From DASUPK01 sp963843085 (lineage in GTDB: Bacteria; Actinomycetota; Thermoleophilia; Solirubrobacterales; 70-9), in NCBI GenBank assembly GCA_963843085.1, contig CAWJJG010000001.1:310001-374000 (forward strand): a stretch of DNA of 64,000 nucleotides, in the 5' to 3' direction. Below are positions 1 to 7,887 of the stretch, one piece after another. Each line of letters opens with the position of its first letter. Position 1 is the stretch's first letter. The notes beneath the pieces were generated by a model, which saw only the letters and a list, made by a program, of their open reading frames with translations, searched no databases and was not told where the DNA came from. The position numbers and the translations under genes were made by a program.

Positions 1-52
1 AATCAGAGGTCGCGATCGTCATCGCCACGGGGATGCGCCGCTCGGCCGTCAC
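1..52 (-). CDS. Left-edge partial CDS, probable ThiD-type (hydroxymethylpyrimidine kinase) N-terminus
   Basis: Only the first 17 codons are inside the window. From GTG at 52 they read VTAERRIPVAMTIATSD. The stretch VAMTIATSD matches the first beta strand and the start of the substrate loop of ThiD-family kinases (usual pattern TIAGSDSGGGAG), which phosphorylate hydroxymethylpyrimidine in thiamine synthesis. The GTG lies 23 nt downstream of the dprA stop on the same strand, so it may be the next gene of that operon. The assignment rests on about nine residues and could be wrong; sequence to the left of the window would settle it. Confidence 0.5.
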   Translation of the reverse strand, partial: MTAERRIPVAMTIATSD

Positions 53-75
53 CCGGCTAAGGCTAGTGACGCCCG

Positions 76-1215
76 CTACGCGGGTTCAGGGGCGGTCAAC
101 GAGGTGCGCTCGTAGCGGCCGGTCGAGTCCGAGCTGAGGTATCCGCTGAGCTCGAGGCGAACCAGGGCCGCCGCCAGAGGCCCGGGCTCAAGCCCGGAGG
201 CACGTGCCAGCGCATCGGGACTGCATGAACCCCGCTCCACCAGCTCCAGGACGCCCGCCAGCTCCTCCTCGAGGGCCGGTCCTCGGAGGGTGGGGATGCG
301 CGACGCGGCTGCTCCGGGGCCGATCAGCGCGTCGAGCACGTCCTGTCCACCTCGGATGACGTGCGCACCGTCGTGCAGCAGTGCGTTCGTGCCGGCGGCG
401 GGCGACGAGCCGACCCTGCCCGGCACCGCCCCCACCTCTCGGTTGAGCTGCTCCGCCAGGTCCGCGGTGATCAGGGAGCCGGAGCGCTCCCGGGCCTCGA
501 CCACCACGGTCATCCGGCCGAGGGCGGCCATGATCCGGTTGCGAGCCGGGAAGGTCCAGCGGCGCGCCGTCGTCCCGGGTGGCAGCTCGCTCAGCACCAG
601 ACCCCTGTCGACGATCTCCTCGTACAGCCGGGTTGAGCGCGGCGGGTAGGGGACGTCGACGCCGCAGCCGAGCACAGCCACCGTCAGGCCCACGGCCTGC
701 AGTGCACCCTCGTGAGCAGCCGAGTCGATGCCGAGCGCCATCCCGCTCACCACGGGCAGCCCGGCCGACGCGACCTGACGGCCCAGCTCGGCGGCGAACT
801 CGCGACCGTGCCGGCTGGGGCGCCGTGAGCCGACGATGGTCACCGTCGTCGCCGGGTCGAGCCGGGCCAGCAACTCCGGATCGCCCCGGCCGAAGAGCGT
901 CGCGGGCGGATCACCCAGGTCGCAGAGCGCCGACGGGTGGAGCGGGTCGTGAGGACAGGTCGCCCAGGCTCCGGCAGCCACGACGGCACCGCGAAGGACC
1001 TGCGCCTCCTGCTCCTCGGCTCGGCCCATGAGCTCCCTCCAGCTCCCCGGCGCCATCGCCCGCGCGAGTGCCTCATCGGGCAACGCGAGCAGCTCCTGCG
1101 CTCGGCCGCCCGGTCCGCCATCGACCACCTTGTCGATGTGACCGGCGAGGGAGCCGACCAGCCAGGAACGGCGCAGACAGGCGGCGCAGGCTCGCGGGTG
1201 GGACGGGTCGCTCAC
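76..1215 (-). CDS. dprA: DNA processing protein DprA/Smf
   Basis: DprA loads RecA onto incoming single-stranded DNA during natural transformation; many non-competent bacteria keep the gene. The Rossmann-like core is clear: GSRRPSRHGREF, then SGMALGIDSAAHEGAL, VLGCGVDVPYPP, SELPPGT and FPARNRIMAAL, followed by a winged-helix-like tail at about 315-375. A CxxC (CAAC) sits near the N-terminus. GTG 1215 was chosen because a purine-rich GGGGGGAG lies just upstream and its GTGA overlaps the comM stop; the open frame further upstream shows no family similarity. At 379 aa the length is normal. The competence role is inferred from family only. Confidence 0.93.
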   Translation of the reverse strand: MSDPSHPRACAACLRRSWLVGSLAGHIDKVVDGGPGGRAQELLALPDEALARAMAPGSWRELMGRAEEQEAQVLRGAVVAAGAWATCPHDPLHPSALCDLGDPPATLFGRGDPELLARLDPATTVTIVGSRRPSRHGREFAAELGRQVASAGLPVVSGMALGIDSAAHEGALQAVGLTVAVLGCGVDVPYPPRSTRLYEEIVDRGLVLSELPPGTTARRWTFPARNRIMAALGRMTVVVEARERSGSLITADLAEQLNREVGAVPGRVGSSPAAGTNALLHDGAHVIRGGQDVLDALIGPGAAASRIPTLRGPALEEELAGVLELVERGSCSPDALARASGLEPGPLAAALVRLELSGYLSSDSTGRYERTSLTAPEPA

Positions 1216-2693
1216 CGCTCCCCCCTTCGGCGCTTGTCGAGCGCCTCCGAGACATGCTGGGCCGAGATGCGCTCCTCGCCGGCCAGGTCGGCGATCGTCC
1301 GCGCGAGTCGCAGGCAGCGATCCCAGCCGCGCGCGCTCAGACCCAGCTGTCGGTGGCCGGCTTCGAGGGTCGCGCGTCCTGCACGATCGAGCTCGCAGTG
1401 GCGCCGCAATTCGCTGGGCGTCATCTCCGCGTTCGATTTGCCCGCGCCGAGCCGCTCCTCCTGGATCCTGCGCGCTGCGATCACGCGCTGCCGGATGGCA
1501 CCGGAGTCCTCGACGTCGTCGCCGTGGAGCTCCTCGGGCGGGGGCGGGTCGACGATCAGGCTGATGTCGATCCGGTCGGCCAGCGCGCCGCTCAGCTTCG
1601 CCATGTAGCGGGTGACCGCTCCGGGGTGGCAATCGCATTCGCCCGAGTCGGGACCATTCCCACAGGGGCACGGGTTCGACGCGGCCACGAGCATGAACCG
1701 GCAGGGGAGATCGACCGTGCCCGTCGTCCTGGTGACGGTCACGACGCCCTCCTCCAGCGGGACGCGAAGCGCCTCGAGGGCGTCACGGCGGAACTCGCCC
1801 AACTCGTCCAGAAAGAGCACGCCCCGGTGGGCGCGGGTGACCTCGCCGGGCCGCGGCGGCGACCCGCCGCCGACGAGGGCTCTCCCGGAGACCGTGTGGT
1901 GCGGGGCCCTGAACGGGCGGCGGATCCGGGGTCCACCGTTCTCTCCGCACACCCCGGCGATTCGGGTCACCTCGATCACCTCGCTTCCGCTCAGGGGCGG
2001 AAGCAATGAGGGCAGCCGCTGCAGGGCAAGGGTCTTTCCTCCGCCGGGCGGCCCGATCAGGAGCAGGCTGTGAGCGCCGGCTGCGGCGATCTCCAGGCAG
2101 CGCCTCAGGACGGGGTGGCCGCGCAGATCGCGGAGGTCAGGGAGATCGTCCGTCGGCGGCTCCGGTGGGAACACCTGCGGGACGGGCTCAATGGTGCCCT
2201 CGCCCAGTTCCCGCAGCTTGGTGACGTGCTCCACCGCGATCACCTCGATGCCTCGGACGAGAGCCGCCTGCGCGGCGTCCTCGGCTGCGACGGCGACGCC
2301 CGTCATGCCCCACTCTCTGGCTCGCTCCGCCATCGCCAGCGCTCCGGGCACAGGCCGGATCGCGCCGTCGAGGGCCAGTTCGCCGGCGAGTGCGAAGCGA
2401 TCCAGGACCGTCCGGGGGAGCTGGCCCGTGGCGACCAGGAGCGCCGTCGCGATGGCCAGGTCGAATCCGGGACCCGCCTTGCGGATGTCCGCCGGCGCCA
2501 GGTTCGCGGTGATCCGGTGCTGCGGGTAGCGAAAGCCGGAGTTCGTCAGCGCCGAGCGGACGCGCTCCCTCGACTCGCGGACGGCGGCATCCGGCAAGCC
2601 GACGATCGTGAAGGACGGCAGCCCGGACCCGATGTCGACCTCGACGTGGACGGGCTCGGCGTTGACGCCGATCAGGGCGAAGGTGCGAGCCAT
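1212..2693 (-). CDS. comM: YifB/ComM-family Mg-chelatase-like AAA+ ATPase
   Basis: ComM (YifB) is a hexameric branch-migration helicase that helps integrate transforming DNA. The N-terminal domain begins MARTFALIGVNAEPVHVEVDI with GLPSFTIVGLPDAAVRESRERVRSAL, followed by NLAPADIRKAGPGFDLAIA. The AAA+ core has Walker A GPPGGGKT, Walker B GVLFLDELGEF and sensor region NPCPCGN, with Cys residues in NPCPCGNGPDSGECDCHP typical of the family. The C-terminal Mg-chelatase lid ends near KRRRGER. I prefer ATG 2693; an in-frame GTG three codons upstream is possible. It overlaps dprA by 4 nt (GTGA), so the two are probably co-translated. Confidence 0.94.
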   Translation of the reverse strand: MARTFALIGVNAEPVHVEVDIGSGLPSFTIVGLPDAAVRESRERVRSALTNSGFRYPQHRITANLAPADIRKAGPGFDLAIATALLVATGQLPRTVLDRFALAGELALDGAIRPVPGALAMAERAREWGMTGVAVAAEDAAQAALVRGIEVIAVEHVTKLRELGEGTIEPVPQVFPPEPPTDDLPDLRDLRGHPVLRRCLEIAAAGAHSLLLIGPPGGGKTLALQRLPSLLPPLSGSEVIEVTRIAGVCGENGGPRIRRPFRAPHHTVSGRALVGGGSPPRPGEVTRAHRGVLFLDELGEFRRDALEALRVPLEEGVVTVTRTTGTVDLPCRFMLVAASNPCPCGNGPDSGECDCHPGAVTRYMAKLSGALADRIDISLIVDPPPPEELHGDDVEDSGAIRQRVIAARRIQEERLGAGKSNAEMTPSELRRHCELDRAGRATLEAGHRQLGLSARGWDRCLRLARTIADLAGEERISAQHVSEALDKRRRGER

Positions 2694-2817
2694 CGCGAAC
2701 ACGCATCGAAGCTAGGCGCGTGCCCAGCGCGGCAGGTGCGCGGATCGTCTCGATGCAGTCACGAACTGGTTGCGCTTCGCGCGCGAGCGTGGCGGGCCGG
2801 AGGGTCAGCCTCGAGGC

Positions 2818-3192
2818 ATGACCTTCGCCAGGCAACGACTGGGACGACAGGCCGAGGAGCTGGTGGCGACTCGGCTCCGCCGCTCCGGATGGACGATCGT
2901 CGCCCGCAACGAGAGGCTCCCGTCGGGGGAGCTCGACATCGTCGCCCTCGACGGCTCGACGCTCGTCTTCGTCGAGGTCAAGGCGGGCAGCGCCGGAGCC
3001 GTCCGCGGGCCGGAGCGGCCGGCCCACGCCGTCGGCCGGCGCAAGCAGCTCAAGCTGCGCCGCCTCGCCCGCGAGTGGATCGGGGAGGGGCGGGGACCCT
3101 CAGGCGTCGCCGGCTACCGCTTCGACGTCGTCGGCGTCAGCTTCGGCCCGGATGGCCTCGCGGATGTCGATCACATCCGCCAGGCCTTCTAG
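2818..3192 (+). CDS. yraN: YraN/UPF0102 endonuclease-like protein
   Basis: UPF0102 proteins have a restriction-endonuclease-like fold and are of uncertain function. The family core is visible: RQAEELVATRLRRSGWTIVARN, then GELDIVALDGSTLVFVEVKAG (E, D and ExK of the nuclease-like site), AVGRRKQLKLRRLAREWI and YRFDVVGVSF. ATG 2818 follows GGAGGG and gives 124 aa, the usual size. In most Actinobacteria yraN sits in the rnhB-yraN-comM-dprA order on one strand. Here it is inverted relative to both neighbours, and its last 93 bp overlap the 3' end of rnhB tail to tail. Family confident, function unknown. Confidence 0.9.
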   Translation: MTFARQRLGRQAEELVATRLRRSGWTIVARNERLPSGELDIVALDGSTLVFVEVKAGSAGAVRGPERPAHAVGRRKQLKLRRLAREWIGEGRGPSGVAGYRFDVVGVSFGPDGLADVDHIRQAF

Positions 3193-4056
3193 GGGCGGCG
3201 AGGCAGCACCATCTGGAGCAGCCGCTTGCGGCCGCGACTGATCCCCGCTGCCGCCAGCCGCCCCGACATGTGGCGAAGCCGGCCCCCAATCCCCGAGGTC
3301 GAGCTGGGAGTAGGCGACCGAGGCGAAGGAACGCCGGTGCAGCGGGCAGATCCCGTGCCGCATGATCGCCTCGCGGTGGTCGGGGGTCGAATAGCCGACG
3401 TTGCCCTCGAAGCTCCACTCGGGATAGAGCGGCGCCACCCGGCGCATGTAGCGGTCGCGGGTCACCTTGGCGATCACCGAGGCGGCGGCGATGGCGGCGC
3501 TGCGTGCATCGCCGTCGATCACCCGCTCGTGGTCGAGCTTGCACGCATGAAGCCGGAAGCCGTCGACCAGCCGGGTGGAGTCGACCTGCGCAACCGCGTG
3601 CATGCAGTCCGTGAGCGCAGCCATGTTCGAGACGTGCAGCCCGTTGCGGTCGATGCAGCGTGGCGAGCGCACCGCGACCGACAGGTGCACCGCAGCCCGG
3701 ACCACCGCCGGGTAGAGCTGCTCCCGCTCCTCCTCGCTCTTCTGCTTCGAGTCATCGAGCCGGGCGAGAGCGAGCCGCTCGGAGCGGCCGATCCGCTCGA
3801 GGTCGAGCAGGACGCCGGCGGCGAGCAGCGGGCCCGCCAGCGAGCCGCGGCCGGCCTCGTCCACCCCGGCCACGAAGCGGCGGCCGAAGGAGCGGTCGAA
3901 GCGGAAGAGCCTCGCGGCGGTTCGCTTCTTCCGCCGCTTCTTCGCCGGTTTAGAAGATTCCGATCCTGTCGGGAGGCCAGTAGGTGGCGAAGGCCTTGCC
4001 GATGATCCAGTCTCGGGGGACCGGCCCCCAGAAGCGGCTGTCGTCGGACGACCCAC
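3100..4056 (-). CDS. rnhB: Ribonuclease HII
   Basis: RNase HII nicks DNA at misincorporated ribonucleotides and removes RNA from RNA/DNA hybrids. The catalytic DEDD set is visible: FVAGVDEAGRG (D64, E65), the D of LVDGFRL, and the D of IAKVTRDRYM; LDDSKQKSEEERE and NVGYSTPDHREAI are also typical. The start is uncertain. No ATG, GTG or TTG exists between GTG 4056, which lies inside lepB, and the GTG codons of the catalytic motif itself, so the native start is either 4056 (107 nt overlap with lepB, 318 aa) or a non-standard codon. A low-complexity C-terminal tail (about 230-318) extends the usual length of about 200 and lies antisense to yraN. Confidence 0.9.
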   Translation of the reverse strand: MGRPTTAASGGRSPETGSSARPSPPTGLPTGSESSKPAKKRRKKRTAARLFRFDRSFGRRFVAGVDEAGRGSLAGPLLAAGVLLDLERIGRSERLALARLDDSKQKSEEEREQLYPAVVRAAVHLSVAVRSPRCIDRNGLHVSNMAALTDCMHAVAQVDSTRLVDGFRLHACKLDHERVIDGDARSAAIAAASVIAKVTRDRYMRRVAPLYPEWSFEGNVGYSTPDHREAIMRHGICPLHRRSFASVAYSQLDLGDWGPASPHVGAAGGSGDQSRPQAAAPDGAASPPLEGLADVIDIREAIRAEADADDVEAVAGDA

Positions 4057-4585
4057 GGTTGTCGCCCATCATGAAGTAATGGTCGGGCGGGATGGTGATC
4101 TGTTTGGGCAAATTGCAGGCTCCGCCCGGCGTGCATGGGCGGATGAAGTCCTCCTGGGCGACCTTGCCGTTCACCACCGGGTGACCGTTCTGGACGCTCA
4201 GGGTGTCACCCGGCCCGGCGACGATCCTCTTGATGAAGTTGACGCTTGCCTCATCGGGTGTCGGCCGGTCGCAGGCCGAGCCGCTCGAGCCGCTCGCGCC
4301 CGTTCTCGGGTCGCCGCACTCGCCGCCCACTCCGCCGCCCTCGGCCCCCGTCGGTGGATGGAAGACGACGATGTCTCCGATCTGGGGGTCCTTGAAGTGG
4401 TAGAGGAAGCGGTTGACCAGAACCCGCTGGCCGACGTCGAGGGTCGGCTCCATCGACTCCGACGGGATCTGGTACGGCTTGACGATGAAGGCCTGGATGC
4501 CGAGCGCGAGCCCAAGAGCGAGCGCGACGATGACGACGAGCTCGAGGAGCGCGCCCTGGGTGCTGTGGGGCCTCGGGACCTTCAG
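3950..4585 (-). CDS. lepB: Signal peptidase I, CTG start
   Basis: Type I signal peptidase removes signal peptides from exported proteins at the outer face of the membrane. Translating from CTG 4585 gives 211 aa with a single membrane helix (about 12-33, LLELVVIVALALGLALGI), then the catalytic Ser44 in IPSESMEPTL, the Lys general base K118 in FIKRIVAGPGD, and the C-box GDNRGSSDDSR. The first ATG in frame (4453) falls just after the catalytic Ser and would give a dead enzyme, so the start must be upstream. The only candidate is CTG, in a CTGA overlap with the rplS stop. A Gly/Cys-rich insertion (about 78-113) and four Cys suggest disulfides outside the cell. Confidence 0.88.
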   Translation of the reverse strand: MKVPRPHSTQGALLELVVIVALALGLALGIQAFIVKPYQIPSESMEPTLDVGQRVLVNRFLYHFKDPQIGDIVVFHPPTGAEGGGVGGECGDPRTGASGSSGSACDRPTPDEASVNFIKRIVAGPGDTLSVQNGHPVVNGKVAQEDFIRPCTPGGACNLPKQITIPPDHYFMMGDNRGSSDDSRFWGPVPRDWIIGKAFATYWPPDRIGIF

Positions 4586-5178
4586 TCTTCTGCCTTTTCG
4601 GGGGCGGCGTCGGCCGTAGCCTCGGGCTCCGGCTCCTGGTTCGCCTCCGCCTCATCCCCAGCCGCATCAGCGGGCTCGTCCGCCTTCTCTTCGGCGGCCT
4701 CGCCCCCCTCGCCTGCGGCCTCGCCCTCCTCCTCGGGGGGCTCGACGAGCTCGGCCTCCGCCTCGGTCACCGCGACGCCCTCGGCGTCGACGGCCTCCGC
4801 CTCGTCCTCTGCCACGAGCACGTCGTCCTCGATCCCCCAGCGGCGCTCCGCGACGCGGGCGCTCTTGCCGACCTTGTCGCGCAGGTAGTAGAGCTTCGCG
4901 CGGCGGACGTCGCCCCGGGCCGCGATCTCGAGCTTCTCGATCTTCGGCGAGTGCAGCGGGAAGGTCCGCTCGACGCCCACGCCGAACGACTGCTTCCGCA
5001 CGGTGAAGGTCTCGCGCACGCCGCTGCCCTGGCGCTTGATCACGATGCCCTCGAACACCTGCGTCCTGCGCCGGCTTCCCTCGACCACCTGGAAGTGGAC
5101 CCGCACGCGATCTCCGGCGCCGAACTTGGGGCGCTTCTTCAGGTCGCGCTTCTCGAGGCTTTCGATGACGGAGCTCAT
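4582..5178 (-). CDS. rplS: 50S ribosomal protein L19 with long acidic C-terminal extension
   Basis: L19 sits at the 30S-50S interface of the ribosome. Residues 1 to about 115 are canonical: FGAGDRVRVHFQVVEGSRRR, FEGIVIKRQGSGVRETFTVRK, FPLHSPKIEKLEIAARGDVRRAKLYYLRDK. After about 115 there is an extension of roughly 80 residues made almost wholly of Glu, Ala, Asp and Gly, ending EKAED. Standard L19 stops near 115-120 aa. The gene is followed by lepB with a 4-nt CTGA overlap. An intrinsic terminator between trmD and rplS implies that rplS has its own promoter in 5179-5250. I see no strong Shine-Dalgarno before the ATG. Confidence 0.95.
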   Translation of the reverse strand: MSSVIESLEKRDLKKRPKFGAGDRVRVHFQVVEGSRRRTQVFEGIVIKRQGSGVRETFTVRKQSFGVGVERTFPLHSPKIEKLEIAARGDVRRAKLYYLRDKVGKSARVAERRWGIEDDVLVAEDEAEAVDAEGVAVTEAEAELVEPPEEEGEAAGEGGEAAEEKADEPADAAGDEAEANQEPEPEATADAAPEKAED

Positions 5179-5250
5179 AGGGTCAGGTGATGGGTGCTGA
5201 TGCTGGGAGTCCGGTCTGAGCGACGCCTAAAGCGAAGCGCAACCGGGCTC

Positions 5251-5281
5251 AAAAAAATGCGCGTTCCGGGTGGCCCGCGCA
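5251..5281 (-). terminator. Intrinsic terminator downstream of trmD
   Basis: Read on the minus strand, TGCGCG (5281-5276) pairs with CGCGCA (5263-5258) around a GC-rich loop that can add GGG/CCC pairs. It is followed at once by seven T residues (5257-5251). It lies 25 nt after the trmD stop and before rplS, so it should end the rpsP-khpA-trmD transcript. It is the only classical hairpin plus U-tract I found at the end of an operon in this window. Confidence 0.75.
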
Positions 5282-5305
5282 GACGAGAAATGTAGCGGAG
5301 AAGAG

Positions 5306-5965
5306 CTACTCAGCCCGAAGGCGAGCTTGCTCCAGCCGCCACTCCTTGACCTTCGCGTGATTGCCGGAGAGCAGCACCTCGGGGACCCCCCAGCCGCGAT
5401 AGCTGGCGGGCCGCGTGTAGTGGGGGTACTCAGGCGCTCCTTCAAGGGCGGCGCTGTAGGACTCCTCGACCGCGCTCTCGGCGTCGCCGAGAGCGCCCGG
5501 GAGCTTGCGAAGCACCGAGTCGGCGATCACCATCGCTGGCAGCTCGCCCCCGGCGAGGACGTAGCGGCCGATCGAGAGCGCCTCGTCGGCCAGGTGCTCG
5601 ACGACCCGCTCGTCGAAGCCCTCGTAGCGGCCGCAGAGGAGGGCGACGTGCGATTCCGCGGCGAGCTCGGCCGCGAGCTGCTCGTCGAGCAGGCGCCCCG
5701 ATGGCGCCAGGGCGATCTTGCGCACCCCGCCGCGATCGGAGCCGTAGGCGGCCTCCAGCGCGGCGTCCACCACGTCTACCCGCATCACCATCCCCGCCCC
5801 GCCTCCGTACGGCGAATCGTCGACCTGGCCGGCACCGAGCGGCGTCGAGTCGCGGTAGTTGCGGAAGCTCAGCTCGTTGCCCTCCGCCACGGCGTTGGAG
5901 ACGTGGCGCTGGCGCAGGAACCACTCGAAGTGCTCGGGGAAGAGCGTGAACACATCGATGCGCAC
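5306..5965 (-). CDS. trmD: tRNA (guanine-N1-)-methyltransferase
   Basis: TrmD methylates G37 of tRNAs with a G at position 36, preventing +1 frameshifting; it uses S-adenosylmethionine and acts as a dimer. The knotted SPOUT fold is clear: MRIDVFTLFPEHFEWF, DDSPYGGGAGMVM, LLCGRYEGFDERV, SIGRYVLAGGELPAMVIADSV, and the C-terminal PEYPHYTRPASYRGWGVPEVLLSGNH. At 219 aa it has the short actinobacterial length. The start codon is GTG. It follows khpA by 10 nt in the rpsP-khpA-trmD operon, and an intrinsic terminator follows. Confidence 0.97.
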   Translation of the reverse strand: MRIDVFTLFPEHFEWFLRQRHVSNAVAEGNELSFRNYRDSTPLGAGQVDDSPYGGGAGMVMRVDVVDAALEAAYGSDRGGVRKIALAPSGRLLDEQLAAELAAESHVALLCGRYEGFDERVVEHLADEALSIGRYVLAGGELPAMVIADSVLRKLPGALGDAESAVEESYSAALEGAPEYPHYTRPASYRGWGVPEVLLSGNHAKVKEWRLEQARLRAE

Positions 5966-5975
5966 TGCCGGGGCC

Positions 5976-6209
5976 TCAGTCCAGGATGTCGACGACCACG
6001 CGCTTGTCCTCGCGGGTCGCCGCGGCCTTCATCACCGAGCGCAGCGCGTTGGCGACGCGCCCACCACGGCCGATCACCCGGCCGAGATCCTCCTGGGCGA
6101 CCTCCACCTCGAGCACCACCTCGCCGTCGATCTCCTCGACCTCGGTCACCTTCACCTCGTCGGGGCTCTCAACGAGCGACTGCGTCAGGAACTCGAGCAG
6201 CTCGCGCAC
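5976..6209 (-). CDS. khpA: KH-domain RNA-binding protein (KhpA/YlqC family)
   Basis: This 77-aa protein is a single KH domain. The GxxG loop is VIGRGGRVANALRSVM and it ends with KRVVVDILD. KhpA proteins bind RNA, often with KhpB/EloR, and are coded between rpsP and the rimM/trmD genes in many Gram-positive bacteria. Here rimM is absent from its usual place between khpA and trmD. The GTG start lies 5 nt after the rpsP stop, indicating translational coupling. Confidence 0.92.
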   Translation of the reverse strand: MRELLEFLTQSLVESPDEVKVTEVEEIDGEVVLEVEVAQEDLGRVIGRGGRVANALRSVMKAAATREDKRVVVDILD

Positions 6210-6214
6210 CGGCG

Positions 6215-6469
6215 TCAGCTACCGGCCGACTCGATGCCCTTGGTGCGGAGCAGGGTGGCGACGGTCCTCGTCGGCCGCGCCCCCTGATCCAGCCAGTGCT
6301 TCGCGCGATCCTCGTCGATCACGATCAGCGACGGGTCGGGCTGTGGGTTGTACTGACCGATCGTCTCGATCGTGCGGCCGTCCCGCGGCGAGCGCTGGTC
6401 GGCGACGACAACCCTCCAAATCGGGTTCTTCTTGGACCCGACCCTGCGAAGTCTGATTCTCACGGACAT
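6215..6469 (-). CDS. rpsP: 30S ribosomal protein S16
   Basis: S16 binds 16S rRNA early in assembly of the small subunit. The sequence MSVRIRLRRVGSKKNPIWRV followed by VADQRSPRDGRTIETIGQYNPQP and IDEDRAKHWLDQGARPTRTVATLLRTKGI is textbook S16, and 84 aa is normal. It starts the rpsP-khpA-trmD group and lies 30 nt after the ffh stop, so it may share the ffh promoter. Confidence 0.97.
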   Translation of the reverse strand: MSVRIRLRRVGSKKNPIWRVVVADQRSPRDGRTIETIGQYNPQPDPSLIVIDEDRAKHWLDQGARPTRTVATLLRTKGIESAGS

Positions 6470-6499
6470 GCGGCGGCGGAGGTTAGACGACGCACACGG

Positions 6500-7831
6500 T
6501 CATCGCATGTTTCGCATCAAAGCCGCCGGATCGAGGGTCTTGCCCTCGGAGAGCTGCTTCATCAGCTTGTTCATCTGGCCGAACTGCTTGACGAGCCGGT
6601 TGACCGCCTGGACGGTCGTCCCCGACCCTGTCGCGATGCGCTTGCGTCGCGAGCCGTTGATGTCGCCGGGATGCGCACGCTCGTAAGGCGTCATCGACTG
6701 GATGATCGCCTCGAGCCGGTCCAGCTCCCGCTCGTCGACTTGGCCCATGCCCTGCATCGCCTTCCCCATCCCCGGCACCATCTTCATCAGGTTGCCGAGT
6801 GGGCCCATGCTTCGGACCTGCTTCATCTGCTTCAGGAAGTCGTCGAGCGTGAACTCCTGCTTGCGGATCTTGCGCTCCAGGTCCCGCGCCTGCTCCTCGT
6901 CGAACTCGCCCTGCGTCTTCTCGATCAGCGACATGACGTCGCCCATGCCGAGAATCCGGCCGGCCATGCGGTCCGGGTGGAAGCGCTCGAGCTCGTCGAG
7001 CTTCTCGCCGGTCGAGCCGTACATGATCGGCTTGCCGGTGACGGCCCTGACCGAGAGGGCCGCGCCGCCCCTGGCATCGCCGTCGAGCTTCGTGATCACG
7101 ACGCCGTCGAAGTCGGCGACCTCGGCGAAGCTCTCGGCGACGTTGACCGCGTCCTGCCCGGTCATCGCATCGACGACGAGCAGGACGTCGTGCGGCTTCG
7201 TCACCTTGCGCACCTCCGCCAGCTCGTCCATCAGGTCCTGATCGATGTGCAGTCGCCCGGCGGTGTCGACGATGAGCACGTCCCGGTTCTCCTGAACGGC
7301 CTGCTCGCGCGCCCACTTCGCGACCTTGACCGCGTCCTTCTCGCCCGGCTGCGAGTAGACATGGGCCTTGGCCTGGGCGCCGAGCTTCTCGAGCTGCTCG
7401 ACCGCCGCCGGCCGCTGCAGGTCGCAGGCGGCGAGGGCGACGTTCTTGTTCTGCCTGCCCAGGAGCTTCGCGAGCTTCGCGCACGCCGTCGTCTTGCCCG
7501 AGCCCTGCAGGCCGCTGATCAGGATCACGGTCGGGCCCGAGGGGGCGAAGACGAGGTCCCGGCCCGCGCCGCCCATCAGCGAGGTGAGCTCGTCGTTGAC
7601 GGCCTTGATCACGGTCTGGCCGGGATTGAGCGCCTCCGAGACCTGCTCTCCGGCCAGGCGCTCCTTGAGCGCGGCGGTGAAGTCCTTGACGACCCTGAAG
7701 TTGACGTCGGCTTCCAGCAGCGCGAGACGCACCTCGCGAAGGGCCTTGTTCACGTCGTCCTCGGAGAGCTTGCCTCGCGAGCGAACGTCGGAGAGCACAC
7801 CCTGCAGGCGGTCTGAGAGCTGGTCGAACAT
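6500..7831 (-). CDS. ffh: Signal recognition particle protein Ffh (SRP54)
   Basis: Ffh is the GTPase of the signal recognition particle; with 4.5S RNA it carries ribosomes making membrane proteins to FtsY. The N domain (FDQLSDRLQGVLSDVRSRGKL), G domain (GLQGSGKTTACAKLA, DTAGRLHIDQDLMDEL, TKLDGDARGGAALSV) and Met-rich M domain (SMGPLGNLMKMVPGMGKAMQ, then a tail with GSGTTVQAVNRLVKQFGQMNKLMK) are all present. 443 aa. ATG 7831 fits the family. It leads a minus-strand operon with rpsP, khpA and trmD, and faces the divergent gene at 8000. The SRP RNA gene is not in the window. Confidence 0.97.
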   Translation of the reverse strand: MFDQLSDRLQGVLSDVRSRGKLSEDDVNKALREVRLALLEADVNFRVVKDFTAALKERLAGEQVSEALNPGQTVIKAVNDELTSLMGGAGRDLVFAPSGPTVILISGLQGSGKTTACAKLAKLLGRQNKNVALAACDLQRPAAVEQLEKLGAQAKAHVYSQPGEKDAVKVAKWAREQAVQENRDVLIVDTAGRLHIDQDLMDELAEVRKVTKPHDVLLVVDAMTGQDAVNVAESFAEVADFDGVVITKLDGDARGGAALSVRAVTGKPIMYGSTGEKLDELERFHPDRMAGRILGMGDVMSLIEKTQGEFDEEQARDLERKIRKQEFTLDDFLKQMKQVRSMGPLGNLMKMVPGMGKAMQGMGQVDERELDRLEAIIQSMTPYERAHPGDINGSRRKRIATGSGTTVQAVNRLVKQFGQMNKLMKQLSEGKTLDPAALMRNMR

Positions 7832-7887
7832 CGCGGTTCAGCTTAGACGGCAATCCGCTCGCGGCCGACCGCCGTAGGAGCAGGAAA

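Noticed and set aside
5270..7816. Open frame of 848 codons on the + strand antisense to trmD, rpsP and ffh
   Set aside because: It is a GC-codon-bias shadow of well-conserved minus-strand genes and shows no family similarity or ribosome site.
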